Source: Sneathiella marina (GTDB lineage: Bacteria; Pseudomonadota; Alphaproteobacteria; Sneathiellales; Sneathiellaceae). Taken from it: a stretch of DNA of 64,000 bases. The position numbers were made by a program, and so were the translations under genes. The notes beneath the pieces are model-generated. The model was given only the letters and a program-made list of their open reading frames with translations, was not told the DNA's origin and did no database searches. Positions 1 through 9,680 of the stretch are shown here, one piece after another; position 1 is the first letter of the stretch, and each line of letters opens with the position of its first letter. Location of the stretch: assembly GCF_023746535.1 (NCBI RefSeq), contig NZ_CP098747.1, positions 3,337,501 through 3,401,500 on the forward strand, in the 5' to 3' direction.

Positions 1-2502
1 CAGAATCTGCGTCGCCAACGGGTTTTGAAGGTATCGTTGAATAACGCGTTTCAGTGGCCGCGCACCATAAACGGGGTCGTACCCGCGATCAGCCAACCAT
101 TGATATGCGTTATCATCCAGATTTAGTTCAATTTCCCGCTCCTGCAGCAATCGTTGCAAATGAGATAATTGAATATCGACAATGGCGTTCATATTGTCTC
201 TCGTCAGGCGATGGAAGATGATTTGCTCATCCAGCCTATTCAAAAACTCAGGCCGGAAGGCGGCGCGAACGACATCCATTACTTTATGCTGGATCAGTGG
301 ATCATCTGCATCTTCATCTCCGGAAGCCAAATGCTCACTCCCCAGATTCGAGGTCAGAATAATCAAAGTATTTTTGAAATCCACCGTCCGGCCCTGGCCG
401 TCTGTCAGGCGTCCATCGTCAAGGACTTGAAGAAGCACGTTAAACACATCCGGATGCGCCTTCTCAACCTCATCAAAAAGAATAACCTGATAAGGCCGCC
501 GACGCACAGCTTCTGTAATAACACCGCCTTGATCATAACCGACATAGCCCGGAGGCGCGCCAATCAAACGAGCAACACTATGCTTTTCCATAAATTCCGA
601 CATATCAACACGCAGCAATGCATGCTCGTCATCAAATAAGAAGCCAGCCAGAGCTTTTGTCAATTCCGTCTTACCAACACCCGTAGGTCCCAGAAACAGG
701 AAAGAACCGATTGGCTGATTTGGATCTTGCAAACCCGCACGAGATCGCCGAACAGCGTTGGAAACAGCTCGCAAGGCCTCTTCCTGGCCGATGACTCGTT
801 TCCTAAGCTCATCTTCCATATTCAAAAGCTTGTCGCGCTCGCCCGACAACATCTTGTCAACCGGAATTCCTGTCCAGCGAGAAACGATTCCTGCGATATC
901 TTCTTCTTTCACGCTTTCATTGACAACGGAAGAGCTCTCTGCCTCCTCTGCCTCCATCAACTGCTTTTCAAGTTGCGGGATCAATCCATAGGCAAGCTCC
1001 CCCGCCCGTTGCAGATTACCCAGACGTTGACAGTTGGCGAGTTCGTTCCGCGCTTCTTCAAGTTGCTCTTTCACATGCTGAGCCTTGTTAAGCTTCTCCT
1101 TCTCCATCTGCCAGCTTTCCGTCAAGTCCGCCGACCGCTTCTCAAGATCAACTAGCTCTTCATGCAGCTTTTCAAGCCGGGTCTGTGACGCCTTATCCGT
1201 TTCTTTCTCCAGCGCAGAGGACTCGATTTTCATTTGCATGATTTTTCGATCAAGCTCATCCACTTCTTCCGGTTTACTATCAACCTCCATCCGACGGCGG
1301 CTGGCGGCCTCATCCATCAAATCAATCGCTTTGTCGGGAAGAAACCGATCCGTGATATAGCGATGCGATAACGTTGCCGCAGCGACCAATGCACTGTCGG
1401 CAATCTGGACACCATGATGAAGTTCATACTTTTCTTTCAAACCACGCAAAATGGAAATACTGTCTTCAACTGTCGGCTCCGAAACAAAGACAGATTGGAA
1501 CCGTCGGGCGAGTGCGGCATCCTTCTCAATATATTTTCGATACTCATCCAAAGTAGTCGCACCGACACAATGCAATTCTCCGCGCGCCAAAGCAGGTTTC
1601 AGAAGATTGGAGGCATCCATAGAGCCTTCTGCAGCGCCGGCGCCAACGAGTGTATGCAATTCGTCAATAAACAGGACAACTTCACCACCCAAAGCGGTAA
1701 TTTCTGAGAGCACCGCTTTCAGGCGCTCTTCAAATTCACCTCTGAATTTGGCACCGGCAATCAATTGCCCCAAATCAAGCGACATGAGCTTTTTGTCCTT
1801 CAAGCTCTCTGGCACATCACCATTTACGATCCGCAACGCCAGCCCTTCAATAATAGCGGTTTTACCGACCCCCGGTTCTCCAATCAAAACGGGATTGTTT
1901 TTTGTCCGCCGAGAAAGAACCTGTATGGTACGGCGGATTTCCTCATCCCGGCCAATAACCGGATCCAGTTTTCCGTCTCGTGCCGCTTCGGTTAGATCGC
2001 GCGCATATTTATTCAGCGCGTCATAACTTCCTTCAGCGCCTGTGCTGTCCGCTGTTCGGCCCTTCCGTAAATCATTGATCGCTTCATTCAAATTATTTGC
2101 CGTTACACCGGCTTTATTCAGAATCTTCGTCGATTCCGTCCCTTTTTCAAGGGCTAAGGCCAACAGCAAGCGTTCAGCTGTAACAAAGCTATCACCAGCT
2201 TTATCTGCTAAACCTTCTGCAGAAGCAAATAACCGCGCGAGCTCTGGTGTCAGGCTCAGCTGACCAGCACCACCACCGGTAACTTGCGGCATTTTCTTGA
2301 TTGCATCTTCAACACCCTGACGCGCGATATTGGCATCGCCTCCCGCCTTTGAAATCAGGCCGCTCGCGAGACCTTCCTTGTCGTCCAGCAATATTTTTAA
2401 AAGATGTTCAGGGGTAAGCCTCTGGTGATTTTCACGCAAGGCCAATGTTTGAGCCGATTGGATAAATCCTTTCGACCGATCTGTATATTTTTCGATATCC
2501 AT
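1..2502 (-). CDS. clpB: ATP-dependent chaperone ClpB (3' end cut by window edge)
   Basis: ClpB is the cytosolic AAA+ disaggregase that works with DnaK to recover aggregated protein. The 834 residues visible from the ATG at 2502 lack only the last 25-30 of the family's usual length of about 860. An N-terminal Clp repeat domain comes first. The first AAA+ module follows, with Walker A GEPGVGKT near residue 205. Next is a charged coiled-coil middle domain that starts after the DEAASRRR segment. The second AAA+ module has GPTGVGKT near residue 605 and the [13 protein letters not shown] pore segment. A GAGG ribosome-binding site lies 6 bases before the ATG. The gene is the last of the DUF4167 cluster but has its own heat-shock-type promoter. 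Identification rests on the translated minus strand and is secure. Confidence 0.97.
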   Translation of the reverse strand, partial: MDIEKYTDRSKGFIQSAQTLALRENHQRLTPEHLLKILLDDKEGLASGLISKAGGDANIARQGVEDAIKKMPQVTGGGAGQLSLTPELARLFASAEGLADKAGDSFVTAERLLLALALEKGTESTKILNKAGVTANNLNEAINDLRKGRTADSTGAEGSYDALNKYARDLTEAARDGKLDPVIGRDEEIRRTIQVLSRRTKNNPVLIGEPGVGKTAIIEGLALRIVNGDVPESLKDKKLMSLDLGQLIAGAKFRGEFEERLKAVLSEITALGGEVVLFIDELHTLVGAGAAEGSMDASNLLKPALARGELHCVGATTLDEYRKYIEKDAALARRFQSVFVSEPTVEDSISILRGLKEKYELHHGVQIADSALVAAATLSHRYITDRFLPDKAIDLMDEAASRRRMEVDSKPEEVDELDRKIMQMKIESSALEKETDKASQTRLEKLHEELVDLEKRSADLTESWQMEKEKLNKAQHVKEQLEEARNELANCQRLGNLQRAGELAYGLIPQLEKQLMEAEEAESSSVVNESVKEEDIAGIVSRWTGIPVDKMLSGERDKLLNMEDELRKRVIGQEEALRAVSNAVRRSRAGLQDPNQPIGSFLFLGPTGVGKTELTKALAGFLFDDEHALLRVDMSEFMEKHSVARLIGAPPGYVGYDQGGVITEAVRRRPYQVILFDEVEKAHPDVFNVLLQVLDDGRLTDGQGRTVDFKNTLIILTSNLGSEHLASGDEDADDPLIQHKVMDVVRAAFRPEFLNRLDEQIIFHRLTRDNMNAIVDIQLSHLQRLLQEREIELNLDDNAYQWLADRGYDPVYGARPLKRVIQRYLQNPLATQIL

Positions 2503-2604
2503 GCTCGTCCTCGACACATAGACCGCTGCTTCTTTGCGCGACTATGCATGATCCCTTAAAGGCAATCATAAATCAAGTCCGCCAGCGGCTTCATTTTACC
2601 TTCG

Positions 2605-2634
2605 ATATATGGGGTTTTTCCCAATAATTTCAAG
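2605..2634 (-). promoter_or_regulatory. Sigma-32 (RpoH)-type heat-shock promoter of clpB
   Basis: Read on the minus strand, CTTGAAA at 2634-2628 is followed after 13 bases by CCCCATAT at 2614-2607. This matches the sigma-32 consensus CTTGAAA-(11 to 15)-CCCCATNT almost exactly. It lies about 105 bases before the clpB start. Heat-shock control of clpB is known in proteobacteria; its use here is inferred from the match. Confidence 0.75.
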
Positions 2635-2677
2635 AATCCCAGTCGAAAAATTCAGCTTCAATGCAGGCCCTTGATAC

Positions 2678-2712
2678 AAAAAAAGGGAAGCCCAACCAAG
2701 CTTCCCTTTTTT
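2678..2712 (-). terminator. Rho-independent terminator after the DUF4167 gene
   Basis: A perfect stem, GGGAAGC pairing with GCTTCCC, is flanked by A7 on one side and T6-T7 on the other. It lies 20 bases past the DUF4167 stop on the minus strand and ends with a T run in that direction. It should separate DUF4167 transcription from clpB. The sequence would also terminate in the opposite direction. Confidence 0.8.
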
Positions 2713-2731
2713 ATAAATAAATGACACGCAT

Positions 2732-3394
2732 TTAATCTACTGGATCGATCTGCTCACTATCATCCTTCTGCGTTGCCCGGTTCGAAGTCCGTCGACGCAA
2801 TGTGCGTGTACGGCTTGTTTTACGTTTCGGAGCTTCGGCTTCATCGTTGACCGTGGCCGTAATATCAGAGGTAACGGTAACATCTGATTGAACTTCAGCA
2901 GAAAGATCGACTACAGGCTGTTCCGCAGTGCTTAAATCTAAAGATGCTGGTGCTTCACCGGTATTTTCTGATTCTGCGGCCACAGGACTGTTTCGGCTTT
3001 CCGAATTATTCGAGTTGCCCTGCGCCTGCGAACTGTCCTTATTACCGCTGTCCTGACTGTTAGCTTGCGCTTGCTGCTCTGACATTTTTTCTTGTTTCGC
3101 CGCGTTATTGGCAGCAACTATGCGAAAGTAATGTTCTGCGTGCTGGAAATAATTTTCCGCGGCGACACGATCGCCAGAAGTTTGTGCATCTGTCGCAACC
3201 GCAATGTATTTGTCATAAACCTGAAGTGCCGTTCCACGGATCTTTCCATCCGGACCATTGCTATCATAGTTACGATTGCCGTTGGACGAGCGTCTATTGT
3301 TATTGTTATTTGAACGGCCCGAGTTCCCACCAGACCGGTTATTTCCAGAATTCGTCCGTCCGCCACGTGGGCGTCTGTTGCTGCTCACTCTCAT
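2732..3394 (-). CDS. DUF4167 domain-containing protein
   Basis: This 220-residue protein opens with an Arg/Asn/Gly-rich stretch (residues 1-45). The conserved DUF4167 core follows: DSNGPDGKIRGTALQVYDKY and then the SGDRVAAENYFQHAEHYFR segment (about residues 45-95). The rest is low-complexity, Gln/Asn/Ser-rich and acidic, and ends in a basic patch of RKTSRTRTLRRR type. The domain is found almost only in Alphaproteobacteria, usually between prmC and clpB as here. Its function is unknown. The basic disordered N-terminus suggests nucleic-acid or ribosome contact, which is speculation. A terminator follows the gene. Confidence 0.9.
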   Translation of the reverse strand: MRVSSNRRPRGGRTNSGNNRSGGNSGRSNNNNNRRSSNGNRNYDSNGPDGKIRGTALQVYDKYIAVATDAQTSGDRVAAENYFQHAEHYFRIVAANNAAKQEKMSEQQAQANSQDSGNKDSSQAQGNSNNSESRNSPVAAESENTGEAPASLDLSTAEQPVVDLSAEVQSDVTVTSDITATVNDEAEAPKRKTSRTRTLRRRTSNRATQKDDSEQIDPVD

Positions 3395-3611
3395 TGTTAT
3401 AATGATTCCGTCAATTTAGGTTTCGATATTTATCTTCAATTTGAGTTGTATCCAATTCAGGCAGACAAATACTTCTTTCGAACAATCCAAATGATTCTGC
3501 ATTCAGAAAGTAAAAACCTGATTTTGAATTAAATTATGATCATTGACCGTACAAGTAGGGTCTTGGTTCACATAAATGATCTGGAAAGAGCCTACCCCCG
3601 TCCCGCAGATA

Positions 3612-3639
3612 AACCAACCTTTTTTTTAGCTTGTTGGTT
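3612..3639. repeat. Inverted repeat just past prmC
   Basis: AACCAAC at 3612-3618 pairs with GTTGGTT at 3633-3639, with a T8 run inside the loop. It begins 4 bases beyond the prmC stop. There is no T tract after the stem on the minus strand, so it is a poor intrinsic terminator and may act as an RNA 3'-end stabiliser. The rest of the 3395-3643 gap is AT-rich and probably carries the DUF4167 promoter. Confidence 0.4.
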
Positions 3640-3643
3640 CATT

Positions 3644-4492
3644 TTAGGAAAATGCTGAAACACATCGCTCGATTTCAGCCAGGTCTTTATGACGGGAAAC
3701 ATCTGAAAAACCGGAGTTTTCCAGAAGATCCGACACCTGCTGGGCCTGTCCGGCACCGACTTCAAAAACAATCAAACTGTTAGAATTCATTCTTGGCTTT
3801 ACACTGGATACGATATCTCGGTAGCAATCGAGCCCGTCTTCTCCTCCAATAAGTGCCGAAAGCGGTTCAAAATCCTTCACTTCAGGTTGCAAGCCTTCTA
3901 TGTCACTGGCCGGAATATAGGGCGGGTTACTGATCACCAGGTCAAACGTTTCCCCTATCCCGTCACACCAGTTTCCATGTTGAAACTTTGTCCGGTCCTC
4001 CAGGCCCAATCGTCTGGCATTTTGTATCGCGATTTCAATTGCGGCCTGGCTTTGATCAACACCCGTTCCTCTTGCATTTTCAATTTCACTTAGTAAAGAG
4101 AGAAGCAGGCAGCCACTCCCGACACCCAAATCCAGTATGGATGTGATTTCTTGACCAGATTTTTGTGCCATGAGAACGGTTTCGATCAATGTCTCGCTGT
4201 CCGGCCGGGGATCCAAAACATCCGGACCAACAAGAAAATCCAGACTCCAAAATTCACGGTGCCCCAAAATATGGGAGATTGGCTCCCGCAAGGCCCTGCG
4301 TTCAATAGCACGTTGAAAACTGGAATATTGAGCATTGGTCAAAGACCGGTCAGGCTCCAGATAAAGAATGCCTACATCCGATTCTAGAATATTTGCCATA
4401 AGCAACGCGGCGTCCCGTCGCGCACCTGTAACACCGGCGCCAGAAAGTAGCTTTGCCGCTTCAGATACCGCCTTTTGCAGTGTCTGAACCAT
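3644..4492 (-). CDS. prmC: Release factor glutamine methyltransferase PrmC (HemK)
   Basis: PrmC uses S-adenosylmethionine to N5-methylate the glutamine of the GGQ motif in release factors, which stimulates peptide release. The 282-residue product has an N-terminal helical domain, the SAM-binding glycine motif DLGVGSG (121-127) and the catalytic NPPY motif (189-192) that holds the target glutamine. It starts 6 bases after prfA, which encodes its own substrate, so the pair is co-transcribed and probably translationally coupled. Its length is normal for the family and no key residue is missing. Confidence 0.96.
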   Translation of the reverse strand: MVQTLQKAVSEAAKLLSGAGVTGARRDAALLMANILESDVGILYLEPDRSLTNAQYSSFQRAIERRALREPISHILGHREFWSLDFLVGPDVLDPRPDSETLIETVLMAQKSGQEITSILDLGVGSGCLLLSLLSEIENARGTGVDQSQAAIEIAIQNARRLGLEDRTKFQHGNWCDGIGETFDLVISNPPYIPASDIEGLQPEVKDFEPLSALIGGEDGLDCYRDIVSSVKPRMNSNSLIVFEVGAGQAQQVSDLLENSGFSDVSRHKDLAEIERCVSAFS

Positions 4493-4497
4493 CTCCT

Positions 4498-5586
4498 TTA
4501 CGTTCCACCTTCAATTTCAGCAAGAAGCTCCGCCTGATCCTCGGCAATTAGGGCATCAACAATTTCCCCCAATGCTTCCCCAGCAAGCACTTTATCCAGC
4601 TTGTAAAGGGTCAGGTTGATACGATGATCTGTGACCCGGCCTTGAGGGAAGTTATACGTCCGTATCCGCTCCGAACGATCCCCTGTTCCAACTTGCCCTT
4701 TTCGCGTTGCTGATCTTTCTTCGGCTTTCGCGGCACGTTCCGCCTCATAAATTCGGGAACGCAGAACGGACATGGCTTTCGCCTTGTTTTTATGCTGTGA
4801 TTTTTCGTCCTGCTGTTGAACAACGATTCCCGTCGGGATATGCGTCAAGCGTACTGCGGAATCTGTTGTGTTCACGGATTGACCACCAGGGCCAGATGCA
4901 CGAAAAATATCAACTCGTACGTCACTGTCGGCAATTTGAACATCGACTTCTTCAGCTTCCGGCAAAACAGCGACCGTCGCGGCTGAAGTATGAATCCGCC
5001 CCCCCGTTTCGGTTTCGGGCACACGTTGTACCCGATGAACACCGGACTCGAATTTCAGGTTCGCAAACACATTTCGCCCTGTCACTTTAACGACGATTTC
5101 CTTTATCCCGCCCAGATCTGAATCAGAGGATGACATGGTTTCGCTTTTCCAACCCAGCCCTTCGGCGTAGCGCTGATACATGCGATACAAGTCACCTGCA
5201 AATAATGCCGCTTCATCGCCACCTGTGCCGGCCCTAATTTCCAATATGGCATTTTTCTCATCGGCGTCATCTTTTGGCAGCAGTTGTAATTTGATGGAAT
5301 GCTCCAGATCCGGCAGTGTAGTTTTAAGATCTTCAATCTCCAGCTCAGCCATTTCTTTCATTTCCGCGTCGGTGTCTTCTCCGGCAATCATTTCCAAAAG
5401 ATCAGCCAATTCCTCTCGCGCTGACTGGAACTCTCGAATGGCTTCCACAACGGGTTTGATATCAGCGTATTCCCGGCTCATTTTTACAAATTCTTCAGCC
5501 GCGATGTCTCCCATTTCACCGGACATACCGGCTTCCAGCTCGTCAAATCGAGCCAGAATCATTTTCAGTTTTTCTTCTGGTAGCAT
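4498..5586 (-). CDS. prfA: Peptide chain release factor 1
   Basis: RF1 recognises UAA and UAG stop codons in the ribosomal A site and triggers hydrolysis of peptidyl-tRNA. The 362-residue protein carries the PxT-type stop-codon recognition motif as PET (190-192), which distinguishes it from RF2 with SPF. The catalytic GGQ is at 234-236; Gln236 is the residue methylated by the neighbouring PrmC. An N-terminal coiled-coil domain spans roughly residues 1-105. The gene lies 9 bases after hisS and 6 before prmC, within the minus-strand operon. There is no frameshift site of the RF2 kind. Confidence 0.97.
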   Translation of the reverse strand: MLPEEKLKMILARFDELEAGMSGEMGDIAAEEFVKMSREYADIKPVVEAIREFQSAREELADLLEMIAGEDTDAEMKEMAELEIEDLKTTLPDLEHSIKLQLLPKDDADEKNAILEIRAGTGGDEAALFAGDLYRMYQRYAEGLGWKSETMSSSDSDLGGIKEIVVKVTGRNVFANLKFESGVHRVQRVPETETGGRIHTSAATVAVLPEAEEVDVQIADSDVRVDIFRASGPGGQSVNTTDSAVRLTHIPTGIVVQQQDEKSQHKNKAKAMSVLRSRIYEAERAAKAEERSATRKGQVGTGDRSERIRTYNFPQGRVTDHRINLTLYKLDKVLAGEALGEIVDALIAEDQAELLAEIEGGT

Positions 5587-5595
5587 TTGAGACCC

Positions 5596-6840
5596 TTACG
5601 CCAGTTTCATTAAGGCCGATGCAAGATCGTCAAGGGCCACTTCTTGTTGCTCACCCGCATCCAAATTACGGAGCATACAACAGTTTCTTGCCAATTCATC
5701 TTCTCCGATAAGGATAGCAGCCCGGGCGTTTAGCTTGTTTGCCCGTTTCATACGCTTACCCACATTTCCTTTGAATGCCATTTCAATGGAGAGGCCTCTT
5801 GATCGCAAATCATGTGTAATTTTCGCTGCGACCGGTTCCGCTGCCTCACCCACTGGAATAACCGCGATAGGGCGTATTGGTGCCGGGATTTCGGTTGCCA
5901 GCATCGCCAGCCGCTCCATCCCGCCAGCCCAACCAATTCCGGGGGTGGGCTTTCCGCCCAAGGTCTCGATTAAACCATCATAACGCCCGCCTGCAATCAA
6001 TGCGCCTTGTGCGCCTAATGCATCTGTCACGAATTCAAATGCTGTATGCGTATAATAGTCCAGTCCACGCACCAATCGACGGTTTAGATTATAGTCAATT
6101 CCCAGCAAAGACAGGCCATCGAGAACTTCCGCAAAAAAATCAGTCGAAAACCCGTTCAGATAATCTGTAAAAACCGGCGCGTTCTCAACCAAGACCCGAT
6201 CTCCTTTATCCTTGCTATCAAGAATCCGTAGCGGATTTCGGGTTAATCTCTCTTTGCTATCATCAGAAAGATCAGACATGTGGTCGCTAAAGTACTCAAC
6301 CAGGGTTTGCCGGTAAGCCTGTCGGCTCTCTGTATCGCCCAACGTATTTATTTCCAGGACGCATTTGTCACGCACACCGAGTTTTTGCAAAATTGTGTCA
6401 CCGATCGCAATCACTTCGATATCGGCTTTTGCTTCCGCAGCCCCGATACATTCAACATCTATTTGATGGAATTGCCTCTGTCGACCTTTTTGCGGGCGCT
6501 CATACCTGAACATAGGTCCTGCGGCAAAAGCCTTAAAGGGCACAATTTGCTGTAGACCATTGCTGATAAAGGACCGGCAGATACCCGCAGTATATTCCGG
6601 GCGCAATGTCATGCTTTCGCCACCCCGGCTCTCGAAACTGTACATTTCCTTTGAAACGACATCCGATGTTTCGCCCATGGTGCGGGCAAATATTTCAGTA
6701 AACTCAAATATCGGCGTTGCCATTTCCGCATACCCGAAAGCTTGCGCAACATCCCGTGCCGTTTGCCGGACATAGTTATGACGTGCGAAGTCTTCAGGCA
6801 ATAAATCATGTGTGCCGCGGACTGGCTGGGGTGATGACAC
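5596..6840 (-). CDS. hisS: Histidyl-tRNA synthetase
   Basis: This is the class II synthetase that charges tRNA-His. The 414-residue sequence shows motif 2 as FRYERPQKGRQRQFHQ, the histidine-binding RGLDYYTHTAFEF segment and the AGGRYDGL motif, with a C-terminal anticodon-binding domain from about residue 325. The motif-2 loop is of the ordinary bacterial kind. Several alphaproteobacterial orders (Rhizobiales, Rhodobacterales, Caulobacterales) are known to have a divergent HisRS, so the form here helps to place the organism. The gene lies between ispG and prfA on the minus strand. Confidence 0.97.
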   Translation of the reverse strand: MSSPQPVRGTHDLLPEDFARHNYVRQTARDVAQAFGYAEMATPIFEFTEIFARTMGETSDVVSKEMYSFESRGGESMTLRPEYTAGICRSFISNGLQQIVPFKAFAAGPMFRYERPQKGRQRQFHQIDVECIGAAEAKADIEVIAIGDTILQKLGVRDKCVLEINTLGDTESRQAYRQTLVEYFSDHMSDLSDDSKERLTRNPLRILDSKDKGDRVLVENAPVFTDYLNGFSTDFFAEVLDGLSLLGIDYNLNRRLVRGLDYYTHTAFEFVTDALGAQGALIAGGRYDGLIETLGGKPTPGIGWAGGMERLAMLATEIPAPIRPIAVIPVGEAAEPVAAKITHDLRSRGLSIEMAFKGNVGKRMKRANKLNARAAILIGEDELARNCCMLRNLDAGEQQEVALDDLASALMKLA

Positions 6841-6884
6841 TTGTTTTCTCCGTTTAGCTGATCTGTCAGTTCAAGAATTTATTG

Positions 6885-8030
6885 TTATGCACTTTGTCTT
6901 GTGGACAGCAAAGAGGGTGCAGGATCGGAATTTTCGGCGGCTTCCAACTCGGCGGCTTTAGCCTCCACAAGATCAACAATATGATCAACCATACCGTCTG
7001 TATCAATCTTGTGATCCGTCATTCCGCTTAAATACACCATGTGATTACCTTTGCCACCGCCGGTTAGCCCAATATCCGTTTCCCGAGCCTCACCTGGTCC
7101 ATTGACCACACAACCAATAATCGACAGTGTCAGAGGCGTCTGAATATGAGCGAGGCGTTCTTCCAACCTCTCAACTGTTCTGATAACAGGAAAAGCCTGA
7201 CGCGCACAGGAAGGACAGGAAATAATGGTTACACCCCGCCGACGCAGGCCAAGGCTTTTGAGTATTTCATAGCCCGCTTTAACTTCCTCGACAGGATCTG
7301 CAGACAACGACACGCGGATTGTATCCCCAATGCCAGACCATAACAACATACCCAGGCCGATAGACGATTTCACCGTTCCGGAGAATAAACTTCCCGCTTC
7401 TGTAATGCCCAAATGCAACGGGTAGTCACAGGCATCCGCAAGGCCCTGATACGCCGCAACGGACAGAAATACATCAGATGCTTTCACACTAATTTTAAAA
7501 TTCGTAAAATCATTGTCTTCTAGAATGCGTGCGTGATTAAGAGCTGATTCGACCATTGCTTCCGGGCAAGGCTCGCCGTATTTCTCAAGAAGTTCACGTT
7601 CAAGACTGCCGGCATTCACACCAATACGCATTGAGCAGTTATGATCAACTGCCGCTTTCACAACATCCCTGACCCGATCCGCCGAACCGATATTACCCGG
7701 ATTGATGCGAAGACAGGCGGCACCGGCTTCGGCGGCTTCAATGCCTCTTTTATAATGGAAATGAATATCTGCAATTATCGGAACGTTGGTTTCGCGCACA
7801 ATTTCCTTTAAGGCTTTTGTGCTTTCTTCGTCCGGGCAGGACACCCGGACAATATCGGCACCGGCCTCTTCCAGCGCGAGTACTTGCCCAATGGTAGCTT
7901 TGGCATCCGAAGTCAGGGTGTTCGTCATTGATTGAACGCTAATCGGAGCGTCACCGCCAACAGGAACATCTCCGACAAAAATTTGGCGGGACTTCCGGCG
8001 AATTACATCGCGATAAGGTCGAATGCTCAT
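6885..8030 (-). CDS. ispG: 4-hydroxy-3-methylbut-2-enyl diphosphate synthase IspG (GcpE)
   Basis: IspG converts methylerythritol cyclodiphosphate to HMBPP in the non-mevalonate isoprenoid pathway, using a [4Fe-4S] cluster and reduced flavodoxin or ferredoxin. The 381-residue protein has the TIM-barrel domain (1-260) and the C-terminal reductase-like domain with cluster ligands Cys272, Cys275 and Cys307, and the conserved Glu314 in the NGPGE motif. The organism therefore makes isoprenoids by the MEP route. This matters for the HMG-CoA-synthase-like protein at 55594, which need not belong to a mevalonate pathway. Confidence 0.96.
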   Translation of the reverse strand: MSIRPYRDVIRRKSRQIFVGDVPVGGDAPISVQSMTNTLTSDAKATIGQVLALEEAGADIVRVSCPDEESTKALKEIVRETNVPIIADIHFHYKRGIEAAEAGAACLRINPGNIGSADRVRDVVKAAVDHNCSMRIGVNAGSLERELLEKYGEPCPEAMVESALNHARILEDNDFTNFKISVKASDVFLSVAAYQGLADACDYPLHLGITEAGSLFSGTVKSSIGLGMLLWSGIGDTIRVSLSADPVEEVKAGYEILKSLGLRRRGVTIISCPSCARQAFPVIRTVERLEERLAHIQTPLTLSIIGCVVNGPGEARETDIGLTGGGKGNHMVYLSGMTDHKIDTDGMVDHIVDLVEAKAAELEAAENSDPAPSLLSTRQSA

Positions 8031-8146
8031 TTAATTACAACTTTGCTGCCTGTGATGGATAGAAGCGGTCTTCTTTGGCCATAAAATGGCTGTTTACGAG
8101 GAAAAATTCAAGTAATAGTGTACGTCAATCGAATTAACGAAAAAAA

Positions 8147-9565
8147 TTACTGATTGACGGAAGTTCCATCCAGAAGACTGTCGGCAACTAAAGGTATATC
8201 CCGGAGAATTGTCCCATTCCCGCCAAGTGAGGCGATCTCATTCCCATCTACCCGGATTTCTAGTCCACCCGCATTCCCCGTTGTCATCTTAAGATTCGGA
8301 ACATCCGGCGCCATATAGACATCTCCCGGCTTCAAGACACGCGACAAATAAGGAGCGCCATTGGCGGGTTTAACCTCAATCCAGGTTTCGGAACGGGCGC
8401 GTAAAACAACACGTGCTGTAGTGTTATCCACACCAAATGTCCGAGGCAAGGGGCTTTCGTCAATTTCTTCTTCGGTTTCAACAGACTGATCCAAGACTGC
8501 CTGCGGATAACTAGATGAAGTAGCAACACTGGTAGGTTCAACAGCTTTCTCTTCATTGCGGACAGGTTCCGACGGGACCTGATCAACAGCAGTTTTTTCG
8601 GGCTGGTTTCCACCTTCTGGCGTGACGGCAGAAACTGGAGCCGTATCATTCGACACCTGTGCTTCTTGTTTTTCTACTTGAGATACCGGAACAACAGGCG
8701 CCACCACGGCAACTGTTTCCGCATCCCGCAAGATATCTGCTTCGTTTTTCGAACCGGATTCGGCTGTATCTGTCTCGGTTATGTCTTTATTGTCCTGCTC
8801 TGGTTCAGCTGTTACGACATCTGTCGGCTCAACAGGTTCGTCTTGCGAATTTTCGGGCGGAGCAACATCGGGCGAGACGGGTGGCGATATCGTGTCCAAT
8901 TCAGCCTCGTCAAGTGAAGTTTCCACAGGACTAACCGAAACAATTTGAGCTCCAGAAGAAGCAGATTCATTGGTGTTGCTGGATTGAGACGAAGTGTCAT
9001 CTTCTGCAAAAGCGGCCTCAACTTTATCCGCAAGGTGATCGGGAATATCCGCAACTCGCTCAAAGTCCAGACTGCTGCTCTCCTGATACACGAACCAGCC
9101 GGCAATCAGTACAAGCGACAACATTAATGTCCCCAATAACATTCCCGTCCCGGGAATCCGCCCTTCAGAAGTCGGCTCCGGAAAGGCCAGTGACGGCGTT
9201 CGCATGCCGTCAGAATGTTCCTGCTTGTATAAATCAACAATAGCAACCGCATCTAGATCAAGTAGATTTGCGTAAGAGCGAAGGAATCCTGTCACAAAAG
9301 TCTGACCGGGCAATTGATTATACTGACCGTTCTCCAAGGCTTGTATCTGAGAGGCTTTTAGCCGAAGCATTGCTGCAACGTCGTGCAATGACCAACCGCG
9401 TTCCTCCCGAGCCGATCGAAGGCGTGTGCCGACGGTTTCTTCCTCGCCTTCAAAGGAGTCTAGCTGATCCTCGACAGTATCGCCCAATCGGTCTTTTTGA
9501 ACAGACCGATTCGAAAACAAAGACGGTTCGTTGTTTCTGTCCGTCGAATTCGATTTTTTTGCCAT
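8147..9565 (-). CDS. RodZ-like helix-turn-helix membrane protein (DUF4115)
   Basis: The 472-residue protein starts with a RodZ-type cytoplasmic helix-turn-helix domain (about residues 45-110). A single membrane segment follows (about 139-160). The periplasmic region begins with a long acidic Ser/Thr/Pro-rich linker and ends in a DUF4115 domain that starts at ARVVLRARSETWIEV. RodZ couples MreB filaments to the elongation machinery in rod-shaped bacteria. The ATG at 9565 was chosen over an upstream TTG at 9595 because ATG is the commoner start and MAKKS is a normal opening; neither has a strong ribosome-binding site. The gene sits next to ispG, as in many proteobacteria. Confidence 0.85.
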   Translation of the reverse strand: MAKKSNSTDRNNEPSLFSNRSVQKDRLGDTVEDQLDSFEGEEETVGTRLRSAREERGWSLHDVAAMLRLKASQIQALENGQYNQLPGQTFVTGFLRSYANLLDLDAVAIVDLYKQEHSDGMRTPSLAFPEPTSEGRIPGTGMLLGTLMLSLVLIAGWFVYQESSSLDFERVADIPDHLADKVEAAFAEDDTSSQSSNTNESASSGAQIVSVSPVETSLDEAELDTISPPVSPDVAPPENSQDEPVEPTDVVTAEPEQDNKDITETDTAESGSKNEADILRDAETVAVVAPVVPVSQVEKQEAQVSNDTAPVSAVTPEGGNQPEKTAVDQVPSEPVRNEEKAVEPTSVATSSSYPQAVLDQSVETEEEIDESPLPRTFGVDNTTARVVLRARSETWIEVKPANGAPYLSRVLKPGDVYMAPDVPNLKMTTGNAGGLEIRVDGNEIASLGGNGTILRDIPLVADSLLDGTSVNQ

Positions 9566-9680
9566 TTTGAAATGCCAAATCTTTTCTTTGCCCAATATTG
9601 ATCTTACTTTATCTATCAGGCTGGTTTCTAAATTAATTTTGAAATGCCATTATCTGACAAATTTATTAACAATCAATGTC

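Noticed and set aside
9565-9650. Repeated TTGAAATGCCA near the RodZ-like start (about 9567 and 9638)
   Set aside because: Only 11 bases long with no symmetry or promoter relation; probably coincidence.
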